A stretch of DNA of 64,000 nucleotides from Azolla caroliniana (taxonomy: Eukaryota > Polypodiophyta), in the NCBI GenBank assembly GCA_043228905.1, contig JBHGNT010000022.1, positions 1,116,001-1,180,000 of the forward strand. Reading direction: 5' to 3'. Position numbers and translations under genes: made by a program. The notes beneath the pieces are model-generated. The model did no database searches. It was not told the DNA's origin and saw nothing but the letters and a program-made list of their open reading frames with translations. Below are positions 51,989 to 63,701 of the stretch, in pieces; within the stretch, counting starts at the first letter, position 1, and the number at the start of each line of letters is the position of its first letter.

Positions 51989-54900
51989 CTAATGATGATG
52001 ATGCCCTCCAGGTGGTCCACCTGGTCCAATCACTTCTAGCTATACAAACCAACAAAAACAATACAGTTTAGAATTCCCCAATGCCAGATTTATATCTGGA
52101 AAGAACAAAAACCCACAAAAATACCTCCACGTTGAAGTACCCTAAGCAGGAATACTTTTACAACATTTAAAAACTATTCTGGTAAATATCGAGAAGTTCT
52201 GATGTATTTCAATGTTTGTCCTCTTATGTTTATTATTATTACCTGGAATACTTGTGTGCAGACTGTGCATTCATATTGTTCCCCTTTCTTCAGCTTAAAC
52301 CACACAACATCGTGTTCATCCTCTATAACCAAACGAAACATCAGAGGTATTCGAGCCAAACGTTAAAATTATAAAATATAAAACTGAAAAGATCAGCAGT
52401 AAAAATAATCTAGCAATAATACCTCCGATTCCTCCTGAGCAGCCAACAATGCGCTCATCATAGAGTGATTGAATGATGGCTGGACTTTCCTGATCGAATT
52501 AAAAGTTGCATTTAACTTTTGATGTATTGCAGTAGAGTTAGAAACAAATAAGAAACTCAACTAAAAGTTTCAAAATAGAGAACCAACGTAATGGATGGGT
52601 TTAGAATTTCGTAAGTGAATAATGTGAGTGCACATATCTCATGAGGCCATATATTGGTTCTTAAAACCCAAATTACTTGAATTCACATTCAAATTCATGA
52701 TCACAAATACATACAGTATTGAACATATCCATTGCAAAATATAACTTATTCCAATCTAAATTCTGTTCCTTTAAAAACCCCATCTTTACTCAAGTATCTC
52801 TAACTGCCATTTCATGATTGCCAACATAGTCAGTATTGGACAAATCCACAGCAAAATATAACAATTTAAAACACATGCCAACTCCGGAAGACCCTATCCT
52901 TTGCTCACGTTTCTCTAGTAGCCATTTCATGATTGCCAAGATAGACAGCATTGAACGTATCCATTACAATATATATAACTCATTTCCATTTGAAACACTT
53001 GCCATTATCATGGCACATTAATGTTGAATTCCAGCGTAATAAGAAATTTTAGGTATCACTTAAGGAGAAGTATAACTTACCATTAATCATCCAACCCAAC
53101 TTGCACAAACAATCCATACATACTTCCAAGCATCCAATCTCAACAACTGTCTTCTCAAACATCCCTTCTCCAAGAAAAATCTACTATATGTGTCTCATCT
53201 TCATATCACCTCCCAGCAACCTCACAACTCATGAAAGAAACATCATGATCACAACAATCACATGTGGCCATCAACTCTTTATCATCATTCTCCTGCTTGT
53301 TAAAAACAGAGCTTCATGTGGCAGTCATTTCTATAACACAAAGGTATATCCATCTCAAGCCTATCAGCAAGATTTCAATCATGTCTATCTCACTAAAGAT
53401 ATTCTTCAAAGCACTAGCCAATTTGAAGTCATTGTGAACCCTAGTTACAGACTAAGCAACTATTATGATTCGATTATAACAAGTGTAATAATGTCTGGTT
53501 ATAAATATATTAAAAGAAATTACCAATAAAACATACATTTTCCAACTCGACCATGCTCCAGATATCATAAAAAAGCATCCATTCTTTCACTGCTCCATAA
53601 TACTATCTCCATATCACCTTCAAAAATCATCCCAGTTTTAAACGATCACAAACACATCTTCATCCTTATTCATACATAGATTCTCGCCATCACCATCATC
53701 CATCATACAGGGATCCTTATTCCACATCCAAAGTTGAATAACAATTACAACATTATCACAATCATCAGCATCTTTATGGGTATACACTATCACTACATTC
53801 TAAACACTCTAGAATTAGAGCAATCCACTAATTTCTCTCCTCTTACTGTAAAGTTGGCCCTCTTCATCCAAACATTCATGATTCATTCATCTCATGATTC
53901 CTTCTAAACACAATATTAGCTGATCTTGATTCCCTGGATAATTCTATCATAGTTCTTTCTTTCTTTCTTTCTTTACAAGAAGTGAGCTAACTTCTCTACT
54001 TCAACCGTTATTAACTTTTTATCCTCCACATTTTCTCCAGAATATCAGCACAATTGTTCTACAAATAATTCTCAGTTTGTCATCTTCATAGACATGCATA
54101 TCTCCACTCTTATCCAGGCAACTCTATTTACTACAGGTATAAAAGTTCTCCTTGGTTGATCAAAAATCAGAAACAAACTCTAGTGAGATATTACACGTGT
54201 CACTGTAACATGTTGAAATGCAAGAATGGTTCCAGTTACATGGCAGAAATATGAATGCACACCCATTCTAATATAGTTTGGATAGTCAACTTTTCAACCT
54301 GAACAAATTGGAAAAGAATAGAGTGATCCGAAATGATAACACTGAAGAGGATAATGAAAGAAAATGGATCAGCCCCACAACATCTCTCACAAGATGGATT
54401 ATCATCAGGCCTTATGTCTTATCTCATGCACTCCCTATAGTATAAAAGGGCTACTTAGCACCTGTTCACATCAGTTAGAGATTGAGATAGCCAGACATGC
54501 ACAAAAGTCGTTTGAAAAACGGATCTACCAATTGTGCTATCAGGAGTTGAATTGAAAGAACACTACTTTGATGTTTTTATGAAATATGAGGGAGATATCC
54601 TACCTCTTGAAACAAGGTTTTGGCCCACCAGCTCATCAACAATGAACCATCATAACTTTCTTGAGCTCAAATTACTCCTCGTCTTACAAGTCAATCACAA
54701 GCTACACAGCCAATGTATCAATTGAGACACTCAAAGGGGTAACAATAGAACAAACAATACCAAAATTTTCATTCAAGTAGGCTCCATCCATATGTACCAC
54801 AGCCCCATCATCACCCTTGTCATTAACAGTAATGATCATTATCACCTGGCACTGGAGGTGCTTCCCCTGCTTCCCAAACCTCTCCATCTTGGATAGTTCC

Positions 54901-57810
54901 GTGTTGGAGATGTTTCAAAGGCAGAAGTTTCACTTGACATCAACGAGACTCTTTAAAACCTTATTTTAACCCCTTATATTTGATAATATGTATTTTTATT
55001 TGTAGTTCTGAAAGACGAGACAGGATTCAGTCTCATGAGCCATTTTATCCTCTTAGAAGACGTTCATATATCATTCTTTTTCTTTATAATATGTATTTTC
55101 TCCGGTGATTCTCCTGTTTCAGAGACCTCTCCATCTTGGATGATCCCATGTTGGAGATCTTTCAAAGGCAGAAGTTTCAATCTAAGTTCAGAATCTTAAG
55201 AGTGTGGTTAACGAAATTCTTTAGTATCTTTTATTTAATAATATGTATTTTTTACTTTTTTTGTTCTGAAAGACAAGACAAAATAAGGTTTCATAGGCCA
55301 TTTTGTCCTCTGAAAATATGGTCATGTATCATACTTTCTCCTCAAGTACATGTATTTTCTCCAGTGTTGCCCCCAGTACAAGAACTCTCCATCATGGATC
55401 ATCCTATGTTGGAGATGTTTCAAAGGCAAAAGTTCCATTCTAAGTCCAGAATCTTAAGTGCCTAGATAACGAGACACTTTAATATCTTATATTTATTAGT
55501 ATGTACTTTCATTTTTGGTTCTGAAAGACAAGCTGACATTCGTTTTCATAGGCCATGCACTTGGCACACTTCTTCTCAAACTATAAGTGGGATGAGGAAA
55601 GAAAGTTTGTTCTTGTCTTCCACAATGGCTCTCGGTGTTAATTTTGCCAGGGATCCTTCCCACACCCAAAAGGTGTTCATTCCAACATTTGTGGCTCCAC
55701 CTTCCCCCTACCCCTTTTATTGTTTCCTCATCAATTGACAACACAGAGGCCATTGTCTCTATCACCTCCGCTGACCTCACAATCATTTGCCTTCACCCCG
55801 TCATTCTCTTCTCCACTCCTCCCTCTAGCCAGCTCTCTCCTCACATATCTAGGGAAATACGTGCATCATTGATGGGAAATGTTAAAATAAACTAAATTAC
55901 CTAACAATCAGGTATTTATTTGTTCGGCATGCATTAATGTGATTGTGGACAGTGTGCATGGCTTCTTCTGCATGCCACATGGCCAACAATGTCTCCATCA
56001 CATTGAAAAATGCCAGAGTGGCTAACTTAGTTGTATACTTCTTGGACAAAGACAAAGTGGTCAAGCTCCAATCGGAGAGCAGAGTTGGGTACAAAGAGTC
56101 ATGTGCAACAATTCTAACCAATATTAAAACACCCCTTAACATCAACCAATATTAAAACACCCCTTAACAATTCTATAGATCAAGGTGAGCTTGGATGAGG
56201 AAGACAAATCTCCCAAATCGAATATACCCTCAATTACTGTACCTTTGACACTGTCACGAACCCATGCTTAGATTAGGGTAAAATACACCCTCAATTGGTG
56301 TGTCCCCCACGAGCCAAACAAAAAGAATCTTCATAAAAGTGATGATCACCAACATGTCATATTTCTATCCCTTTAAAACCTTACTCGTAAGCCAAGAAAA
56401 ATGAAAACCTAGCAACACTACATGGTTCATAATAAGAAAAAATCTCACCTTAAAAACTACTTGTATGCCAAGAAACATGAAAACTCAGCAATGCTACATG
56501 GTTCGTAATAAGTAAAAACATCACCAAAATGACATGGTAAACCAAACTAAACAAACAAGAAAAGAACATGTACACAAGACAATCACTTGTGTTCAGATTA
56601 ACAAAGGATATTTCAAGCATAAGCATATCTTCTCGTATATGTAGTTCTCGAAAAAATATAATTTTTTTAGAGAGGGTATAGCAAGTACCTTAGTACCAAA
56701 GGGGCCTCGAGGAGGTTCAAGGTCAAAAAGTTTCTTCCCCTGTTATAAAGATTAATAGTTCTAAGGGCCTATATTTCCCATCAGAAGGATAAGTATTCCA
56801 TGTGTTAATATGAATGCCAAAGTTTCCATACCTGACGCTCAGCCAAGAGTTCTTGTAGTTCCACACCAGTTGCAATGCCAAGATCATCGGCTTCAGCCAA
56901 TTTATCACTATCTGCTAAATCATGTTATCATTCCACTGAGTTTGCATAAGAAAAAAAATTACCAAATTCAGTCGTTTGAGTATTATTAACTGCTAAATTG
57001 TGCATCATTATTCAGTGACCAAATATACGTAAGAGAGAAACCAATCAATCACCATCTGTTGTCGATAATTTACCACGATCAGCTAAATCTTATTATCATT
57101 TCATTACTGATTTTATGTAAGAAATCAATTGCCAACTTATACCAATTATGCACCATTAACTACTAAAATTGTGCATTATTGTTCAATAACTGAAAATGCA
57201 GCCGAAATTAATCAAGAGATAATAATCAACTTCAAATATTTTACCATATAACCTGCAACATCAGATTATGGTCTTAGAAAACGGATGCTTACAAAGAGAA
57301 AATTTGCAAAGTTTGTTTAAGATGACAAGCTGATTATGGTCTTAGAAAAGTCCAGGGAAAAATCGCAATAAAACAAAGAAAAGCAAAGAATCAAAAAATG
57401 AAATAAAATTCGAAGACGAACAAAAACCAATTCTCGTATTGAAAAATGTAGCACAACAATCATCTGATTCTTTGCGAATACAGAGAGGTGAGAACGATCT
57501 AACAGTTAAAAGTAGCAGAAATTCATACGGATTTTTGGTAAAATGGAATCTTTAGGGATGGCGTTATGCTTTTCTTTGTCCTTTTTTAAGACAACTAACC
57601 TTCAGAGACATCAACGATGACCTTAACTTCGTCCGATTTCTGGACGTCTGAGGAGAACCATCGCTGTGAACAAGAAGACGCGCATCTGTGCTGATCGATG
57701 ATGAGAGGTGCGAGGAAAGATTGAACGGGCGAAGGAAGAAGAGCAGGCGATGGTGAGGATGAGCGAGTTCTGAGGAGAGGAAGGAAACTTCTGCGCGCAT
57801 ACCTCCACAT
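51989..57810 (-). CDS. COX5B: Cytochrome c oxidase subunit 5b, mitochondrial precursor
   Basis: Six exons with GT-AG borders join in frame: 57810-57600, 56911-56832, 56739-56689, 52489-52423, 52322-52243 and 52039-51989, giving 179 residues. Exon 1 is an Arg/Ser-rich mitochondrial targeting region (MWRYARRSFLPLLRTR). The mature part shows ATGVELQELLAE, FDLEPPRGPFGTK, YDERIVGCSGG, DEHDVVWFKLKKGEQYECTV, CTQVFQ, then LEVIGPGGPPGGHHHH. Cys in IVGC and the CxxC pair are the plant zinc-site residues. The subunit is a matrix-facing nuclear-encoded part of complex IV. Intron 3 is 4.2 kb and carries a three-copy repeat. Only the ATG at 57810 gives the targeting peptide in frame. Confidence 0.95.
54883..55590. 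repeat. Three-copy tandem repeat in COX5b intron 3
   Basis: Units begin at about 54883, 55124 and 55380 with CTCTCCATCTTGGAT or CTCTCCATCATGGAT. Each contains TGTTGGAGAT, TTTCAAAGGCA, a TTCTGAAAGAC segment and CATTTT or a variant about 170 bases on. Spacing is about 241 and 256 bp. Divergence between copies is moderate, so the array is not recent. Confidence 0.8.
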
Positions 57811-57857
57811 GGCGTGTGGGCGTGTCCGAAGAAGACACAGCGGAGCGAGACGAGGAT

Positions 57858-57942
57858 TTTAGGGTTTACAATTCAAGCCTGCTGTTTTCTAGGGTTTCTC
57901 AGATCCTAGGGTCAATCAAGCCTGCTGTTTTCTAGGGTTTCT
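57858..57942 (-). promoter_or_regulatory. Telo-box motifs upstream of COX5b
   Basis: Three copies of AAACCCTA on the - strand (57858-57867, 57889-57897, 57931-57940) lie 48-130 bases before the start codon. Two sit in a 27-bp direct repeat (57873-57899 and 57916-57942). Telo-boxes near the transcription start are known from plant genes for translation and other housekeeping functions. Confidence 0.6.
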
Positions 57943-58345
57943 TTTCTTTATTCCTTTTTTTCCTTATTTTTTTACTTTTCTTCTTTAGGGTTAAGGATTT
58001 CTTATTTTTTATGTTTTTCCTGTCTTATTTTTTTCAAATTTGGTTTTTTCTTTTTTCTTCTTTTTCTTTTTTTTCTTTTTTTTCTTTTTTGTATTTATTT
58101 GTTTCTTTTTTCTTTTTTGTATTTATTTGTTTCTTTTTTCTTTTTTGTATTTATTTGTTTCTTTTTCTTTTTTTTTCTTTTTTCTTTTTTCTTTTTTTTC
58201 TTTTTTCTTTTTTTTCTTTTTTCTTTTTTTTTCTTTTTTCTTTTTTGTATTTATTTGTTTCTTTTTTCTTTTTTCTTTTTTCTTTTTTTTCTTTTTTTTC
58301 TTTTTTCTTTTTTCTATTTATTTGTTTCTTTTTTTATTTTATTTT
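57943..58345. repeat. Pyrimidine tract (T6C-type) with TTTGTATTTATTTG units
   Basis: About 400 bp almost wholly T and C on the + strand, with short repeats of TTTTTTC and at least four insertions of TTTGTATTTATTTGTTTC. The open frames over it are Phe-rich artefacts. Confidence 0.85.
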
Positions 58346-58429
58346 CCTGTAACTTGGATGGAGCCCATTGTGCATGCATCCCATCCCATCCCATCCTTTT
58401 GTATCCATTCGAACAGTGAATATCTCCTG

Positions 58430-60034
58430 GGGGGGCTGCATGTCTCAAGCTTGAAGCAACTCCACGATAACATGGGCGAATATTTCTTGGGGGGGGGTGC
58501 ATGTCTCAAGTTCAAATCCACATCCATGATCGCATGCACGCACTGCCTCTTGCAGGATGGGGAGATCGAGCGCAACAAATCAAGACATTTCTTTGGGTGT
58601 GCATGTCTCAAGCTCGACTAGTGGCCTGATGGTCCGCATGCACGTTTGTGTATGTGCCTGGATTAGCAGATATCTGGCGCAGGAAATCATAACACATTTC
58701 ATAAGGGTGGATGTCTCATGCTCGCGTGGACCCATGGTCGCATGTGCGTTGTAATTGTGTGTCGCATTGCTTGGATGGGGAGATCTAGTGCAACAAATCG
58801 GCTTTAGCTCTCACCTCTCGATATGAGACATATTATGTCAGCATGTCATTCGTCGAATAACTCGTGTATACATTGCAACATGGCGTTTAACTACTCCAAA
58901 CCTTGTGTATCTCTACTTGTTCATCTACTCGTCCATGTGGAAATGGAGCAAACATGTGTCATAGGGTTGTGTGTCAACTTTACTAGGTTGAAACTCCTAG
59001 CCTTGAATTCATATAATTGGCATGCACAAGTATGATTCTAAGTGTGTATGATTAGCCCAAATGTGAGAGGCATCTTGCATATCCACTTGATTCGGATGCA
59101 ACACGCCTTAAAAGACATGAATGGGATACAATAGTTGGATTACCTAAAGATAGCAATCTAACTCACAAGTTCATGTTGACCTACAAATAACATGGTTGCT
59201 TCACCTTACTTTGGAGTGATTGATACACCTTACTCCTGGGGGGCTGCATGTCTCAAGCTTGAAGCAACTCCACGATAACATGGGCGAATATTTCTTGGGG
59301 GGGGTGCATGTCTCAAGTTCAAATCCACATCCATGATCGCATGCACGCATTGCCTCTTGCAGGATGGGGAGATCGAGCGCAACAAATCAAGACATTTCCT
59401 TGGGTGTGCATGTCTCAAGCTCAACTAGTGGCCTGATGATCGCATGCACGTTTGTGTATGTGCCTGGATTAGCATATATTTGGCGCAAGAAATCATAACA
59501 CATTTCATAAGGGTGCATGTCTCATGCTCGTGTGGACCCATGGTCGCATGTGCGTTGTAATTGTGTGTCGCATTGCTTGGATGGGGAGATCTAGCGCAAC
59601 AAATCGGCTTTAGCTCTCACCTCTCGATATGAGATATATTATGTCAGCATGTCATTCGTCTAATAACTCGTGTATACATTGCAACATGGCGTTTAACTAC
59701 TCCAAACCTTGTGTATCTCTACTTGTTCATCTACTCGTCCATGTGGAAATGGAGCAAACATGTGTCATAGGGTTGTGTGTCAACTTTACTAGGTTGAAAC
59801 TCCTAGCCTTGAATTCATATAATTGGCATGCACAAGTATGATTCTAAGTGTGTATGATTAGCCCAAATGTGAGAGGCATCTTGCATATCCACTTGATTCG
59901 GATGCAACACGCCTTAAAAGACATGAATGGGATACAATAGTTGGATTACCTAAAGATAGCAATCTAACTCACAAGTTCATGTTGACCTACAAATAACATG
60001 GTTGCTTCACCTTACTTTGGAGTGATTGATACAC
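58430..60034. repeat. Tandem duplication of an 0.8-kb unit with internal sub-repeats
   Basis: Bases 58430-59228 repeat at 59236-60034 with few differences. The offset is 806-808 bp. Inside each copy the phrase GCATGTCTCAAG or GATGTCTCATG recurs four times (first copy near 58439, 58500, 58599, 58709) and is followed by catgcacg-type words, so the unit itself grew from smaller repeats. No protein is recognised; both copies keep a 70-codon open frame (58823-59035 and 59629-59841), one residue apart in its start region. Confidence 0.88.
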
Positions 60035-61363
60035 TATCATCAAACCATGCCCATGACAATGGTGGCAAAAAAAATTTACTCAGAATTTCGAGTATCATAA
60101 CAAATTTTACAATACAAAGAGGAAGTTGTCGAGCAACAAGATTTGGACATGCCTCTAAACTTCAACAAGAATCTAGAGCCCTACCATTGGGCAACACTCA
60201 CGGTTGTGTATGGGAAAAATTTACATTTGATGTCGGTTTGGTTGCCCAATCAAGGAACCATTTCTTCAAGTAAATGATTCAGAACCTCATAGAGCACATG
60301 CATATTATCTGCAAATTCGGTGTCAATTTGGTTGCCCACATCAATGTGTTGGACAACTTGACCAAAAAACTCTTCAACATTCTAAAGATGATCACCAATG
60401 ACAACCACATTGATTGAGATCATGCATTCCATTTGGCACTATGGGTGTAAGGCACTAGCTAGCTATAAAACTAATTTGTCGGCAATGCTATTTCACTTGG
60501 CCTTAGGCCTTGAAAAGGTCATTCTACTCTATTGAGCCCCCATGGTCATGCCAATGTGCCACTTGACGAAGATACTTCACATTGTGTGTGCAAATTCTAT
60601 CGCTCTCCATGGTCAAAGATCGACCCAAGAGCTTGTTGCATCTCAAAATCCTTTGACGATATCTTAAGTCATATGTGGATGAGAACCAACAACACCCAAA
60701 AGTAACAATTTTCCATTACATTTTCTTACTCATTTGCCATAACATGGTTTGTCCTTATCCCAATCAAGCTTAGAATACGATGGACAACCCTAACTGGATT
60801 GTCCACACAAAGGGCAAGGGGACATTCAAGATTAGCATCCTAGATGGTTGCCAAGATTTGTAGGTCATCAACAATTTCAGATTTGAGCCATATTTCGGTG
60901 ACCTTCCACTGCCACCAACACCTAGTTAATGTGGCCCCAAATGTGCTACCATTGTGCAACTGCATATAAACATAATATGTATTTATATTTACAAATCTGC
61001 GTTAGATCATAATTATAGTGAGTGAACTCTTTGGACTTTGGGCTTCCCTTAGCTTGCAACCCCACCCCCATATTCCCCACTTTAATACTCCTTGTCATAT
61101 GAATAGAACCATCACATCTAGTTTAATCACTTTTAGTGATTTTCTTGGCTTTCTCTACATATGTAGGTAGAAGGACATCTTGTAAAGCCATTAGAAAACC
61201 TAAATGTGCATTTGAAGAAAAGATCCCCACATGCTCCAACATCCAAAAACTCCACATAAAAATGACTTTCAACTTCTCAACATGGGCTTTCACCCATTGT
61301 CTTCTATCGAACATGAAAGCATTATGCATATTCCAATTGTGTTGCAATACCCAATAATGTAAA
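60035..61363. other. Intergenic, no gene recognised
   Basis: A+T-rich DNA between the 0.8-kb duplication and copia C. Short frames show no motif I can name. Confidence 0.5.
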
Positions 61364-61819
61364 TGTTGAGAGACGATCTCAACATGGGCCGAATCAGCTA
61401 AAGAAGCCAAGAGGCAGAACGGTTGGAGACCGATCGGTTAGGCCCGAATCGAATGAATAAGCCGAAAGCCGAATCGGTTGGTAAACTGAATCAACTAGCC
61501 GTTAGGGGTCTATATTCCTATTTTAGTAATAGGAATATTATAGGTTGTTAGTGTCAAGCTCATTCATGAGCATTACAGTATTGATAGTACTTGTGTCAAC
61601 CCACTTATCATGGCTTGTATAAAAAGTGCTCACTGAGCACATTGTATGTATACACAGAGAACATTTTGTAATAGTTTTTTTTTGTTGTTGACTACTCTCT
61701 CTGACCCTCTCTCTCACTATGTATCCATTCTCTGTGTTTACCTAACTATCGAGTTTCCGAATAACCGGCTATGTACGATGGGTCTTCCGCTTACGCTTCT
61801 GCACACGTATTCTTTTTCA
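61364..61819 (+). repeat. 5' LTR of copia C
   Basis: Starts TGTTGAGAGACGATCTCAAC and ends TTTTTCA before the primer site. It has a TATA box (GTATAAAAA, 61617-61625) and palindromes at 61364-61384, 61512-61538 (11-bp arms), 61558-61571 and 61626-61640, in the same order as in copia B. Confidence 0.83.
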
Positions 61820-61924
61820 TGGTATCAAAGCGCAAGGGTTGAGAATCCTCTGCAACCGACCGAAAAGCAAAGCGAACAAGACTGAGACAAGTTTCTTCGT
61901 TTTTTGGAAAAGAAAAGACGGGAA

Positions 61925-62255
61925 CATGGACATAGGTATCAAAAGCTCCCTTCCCACAGAAAAGCTTGATAGGAGCAACTACGCATCCTGGTCTTACAAG
62001 ATGCACCAGTACCTACTCGGGCACGGGTACTGGAGTTACGTGGAAGGAGCAAATGAAACAACATCGGATTCGAGACATAGAGATTTCCCGGCTTGGGAAC
62101 AAGCAACAAGCAAAGTTCTTTACTGCTTTGCATCGTGTGTGTGCGATCAACTTTTGGGCTATATCCAAGATGCCATGATGCCAAAGGATGTGTGGGAGAA
62201 CCTCAAGAGGATCTTCGCCGCAAGCACGATGGCCAGGAAATTGCAGCTCAGGTAG
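61925..62255 (+). pseudogene. Copia C gag N-terminus
   Basis: Reads MDIGIKSSLPTEKLDRSNYA, YWSYVEGANETTSD, VLYCFASCVCDQLLGYIQDA and ASTMARKLQLR, then TAG where copia A has a glutamine. A second TAG follows ten codons on (also CAG in A). Homology fades after DLSVADYATRI. Confidence 0.8.
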
Positions 62256-62822
62256 GAGCGCAACAATGTTCGGTAGAAAGATTTGTCTGTGGCCGATTAT
62301 GCAACCCGAATCTAGTGTTATCCGTGGGACGAAAGGCACGAGGGGTGAAAAGAATTTTAAAAGTAAAGTGTGAAAAGGGACAAGTATGAAAAGGAGAAAC
62401 AAGTCAAGCACTAGCAGTCGAGGAAGGTAAACCAAAAGACAAGCAACCGTGAAAAAAGGCCGAGAATCAGGAGGAATTAGCTGAAGCGCATAGGCTATAT
62501 AAATCATTAAGAAGCGGGAGGCAAGAGAGACAAAAAATATCTCGTTAATGTCATGGACACACCAACCATGGAGCTATACTTGATGAGGCTAGAAACTCGG
62601 GAAGTTGGGGGTGACGAGGTGAGGAACTTAAGAAGCAGGGCCCGACACAAAGAGCATGAAGACAAAGATAAAGATCAAAGAGACAAGATGACGCGAAATT
62701 AGAATACTAGATTGATGTGTCAATGATTGGTGTTGAATCCCTTGAACGGGACCAAGGAGGTTACAAGTATTTATATTGTGAGCTGAAGTACATGCATTAG
62801 AATATTTTAGAGAATATTTTGG

Positions 62823-62857
62823 AGAATATTCTAGAACCTTCTAGTTCTCGAATTTTC
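62823..62857. promoter_or_regulatory. Heat-shock-element-like array
   Basis: GAA and TTC blocks alternate at exact 5-base spacing: GAA 62824, TTC 62829, GAA 62834, TTC 62839, and after one extra base TTC 62845, GAA 62850, TTC 62855. Four contiguous units already meet the heat-shock factor consensus. Downstream lies a TATATATAAT stretch at about 62897. The region looks like an LTR remnant, but no element is defined. Confidence 0.55.
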
Positions 62858-63130
62858 TTAACACTCCTAGAACTTGAATAGATAATCTACGACGATATAT
62901 ATAATATGGCCATGTTTTTGGGTGTGTTGGTTACAACATAACACTTGAGTATAATACAAGAGATCAAGTGTTTGAATCTTGACATAACTGTTGTCATGTT
63001 TGTGACATTACTCTCCCCTTTATGGCCGCCCTTTCGAAAGCGTCATGGTGCAAGGGTGAACTAAAGTACAAAATCAAAGTTGATTGATGATTGAGCAAGT
63101 CCTCACGAGAAATAACAACACGAATGGATG

Positions 63131-63450
63131 TGAGCGACCATGTGAGGTCCTCATTGGAGATTGGAACATCAATGCTCCCCTTTTCGAAAGAGCGGGAAGT
63201 GGAGCACTGACAGGAGTCAGAAACCATGTGTTGTCCTCATTGGAGACTAGGTGAGCGACCATGTGCGGTCCTCACCAAAGATTGGAACACAAACGGGCAT
63301 GAGTGACCATGTACGGTCCTCACCGGAGATTGGAATCATTGCTCGCTTGCACTCCATTTTCATTTTGGTCCACACTTCGCTCCACTTTCTTGGTGGGGAA
63401 CATGAACGGGAATGAGTGACCATGTGTGGTCCTCACCGGGAACAGAACAA
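63131..63450. repeat. Degenerate tandem repeats (GACCATGTGNGGTCCTCA)
   Basis: The motif ACCATGTG-N-GGTCCTCA followed by an NNGGAGA or similar tail occurs near 63138, 63225, 63256, 63308 and 63418 with variable spacing of about 30-110 bp. It is not in an open frame. Confidence 0.7.
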
Positions 63451-63701
63451 CAACGAACGAAGGAGTGCAAGTTAAGCGGTCAACTCAACTTCTTCTATCA
63501 TTAGAGGGTAAATAGTCGAGGTTGACCCAAAACACGGCACAAATGGTAGTGCTAGCGAGAAACCAACACGATCCCCACCAAGAAAGTGAGTGGTTAGGAC
63601 CCCCACTGGAACTAGAAGGTGAGCGATCGAAATCTATCCTCGTTAAAGGAAAGTGGAGTGAAATGTGGACCAAAATTAAAATGGAGTGCAAGCGAGCAAT
63701 G
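63337..63701. repeat. Inverted repeat, 53-bp arms
   Basis: Bases 63337-63389 and 63649-63701 are reverse complements with three mismatches in 53. The spacer is 259 bp. A direct repeat of about 79 bp overlaps the right side (63570-63648 and 63706-63785). Confidence 0.85.

Larger units (their letters stand above)
61364..62360 (+). mobile_element. Ty1/copia element C, 5' end only
   Basis: A 456-bp LTR is followed by the primer site TGGTATCAAAGC, a leader close to that of copia A (GGGTTGAGAATCCTCTGCAAC) and a gag fragment. Homology stops near 62330-62360, before the zinc knuckle, and no pol or 3' LTR follows. It is a truncated insertion of the A/B family on the opposite strand. Confidence 0.85.

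Noticed and set aside
58011-58621. Long overlapping Phe-rich open frames
   Set aside because: They are the reading of a T/C tract in all frames without stops; no domain or codon signal supports a gene.
58823-59841. Duplicated 70-codon frame as a small gene
   Set aside because: The conservation follows from the recent duplication of the whole 0.8-kb unit; no known motif or flanking gene signals.
58430-63450. Repeats as a CRISPR array
   Set aside because: Spacing is irregular, units are degenerate and the sequence is a plant nuclear genome.
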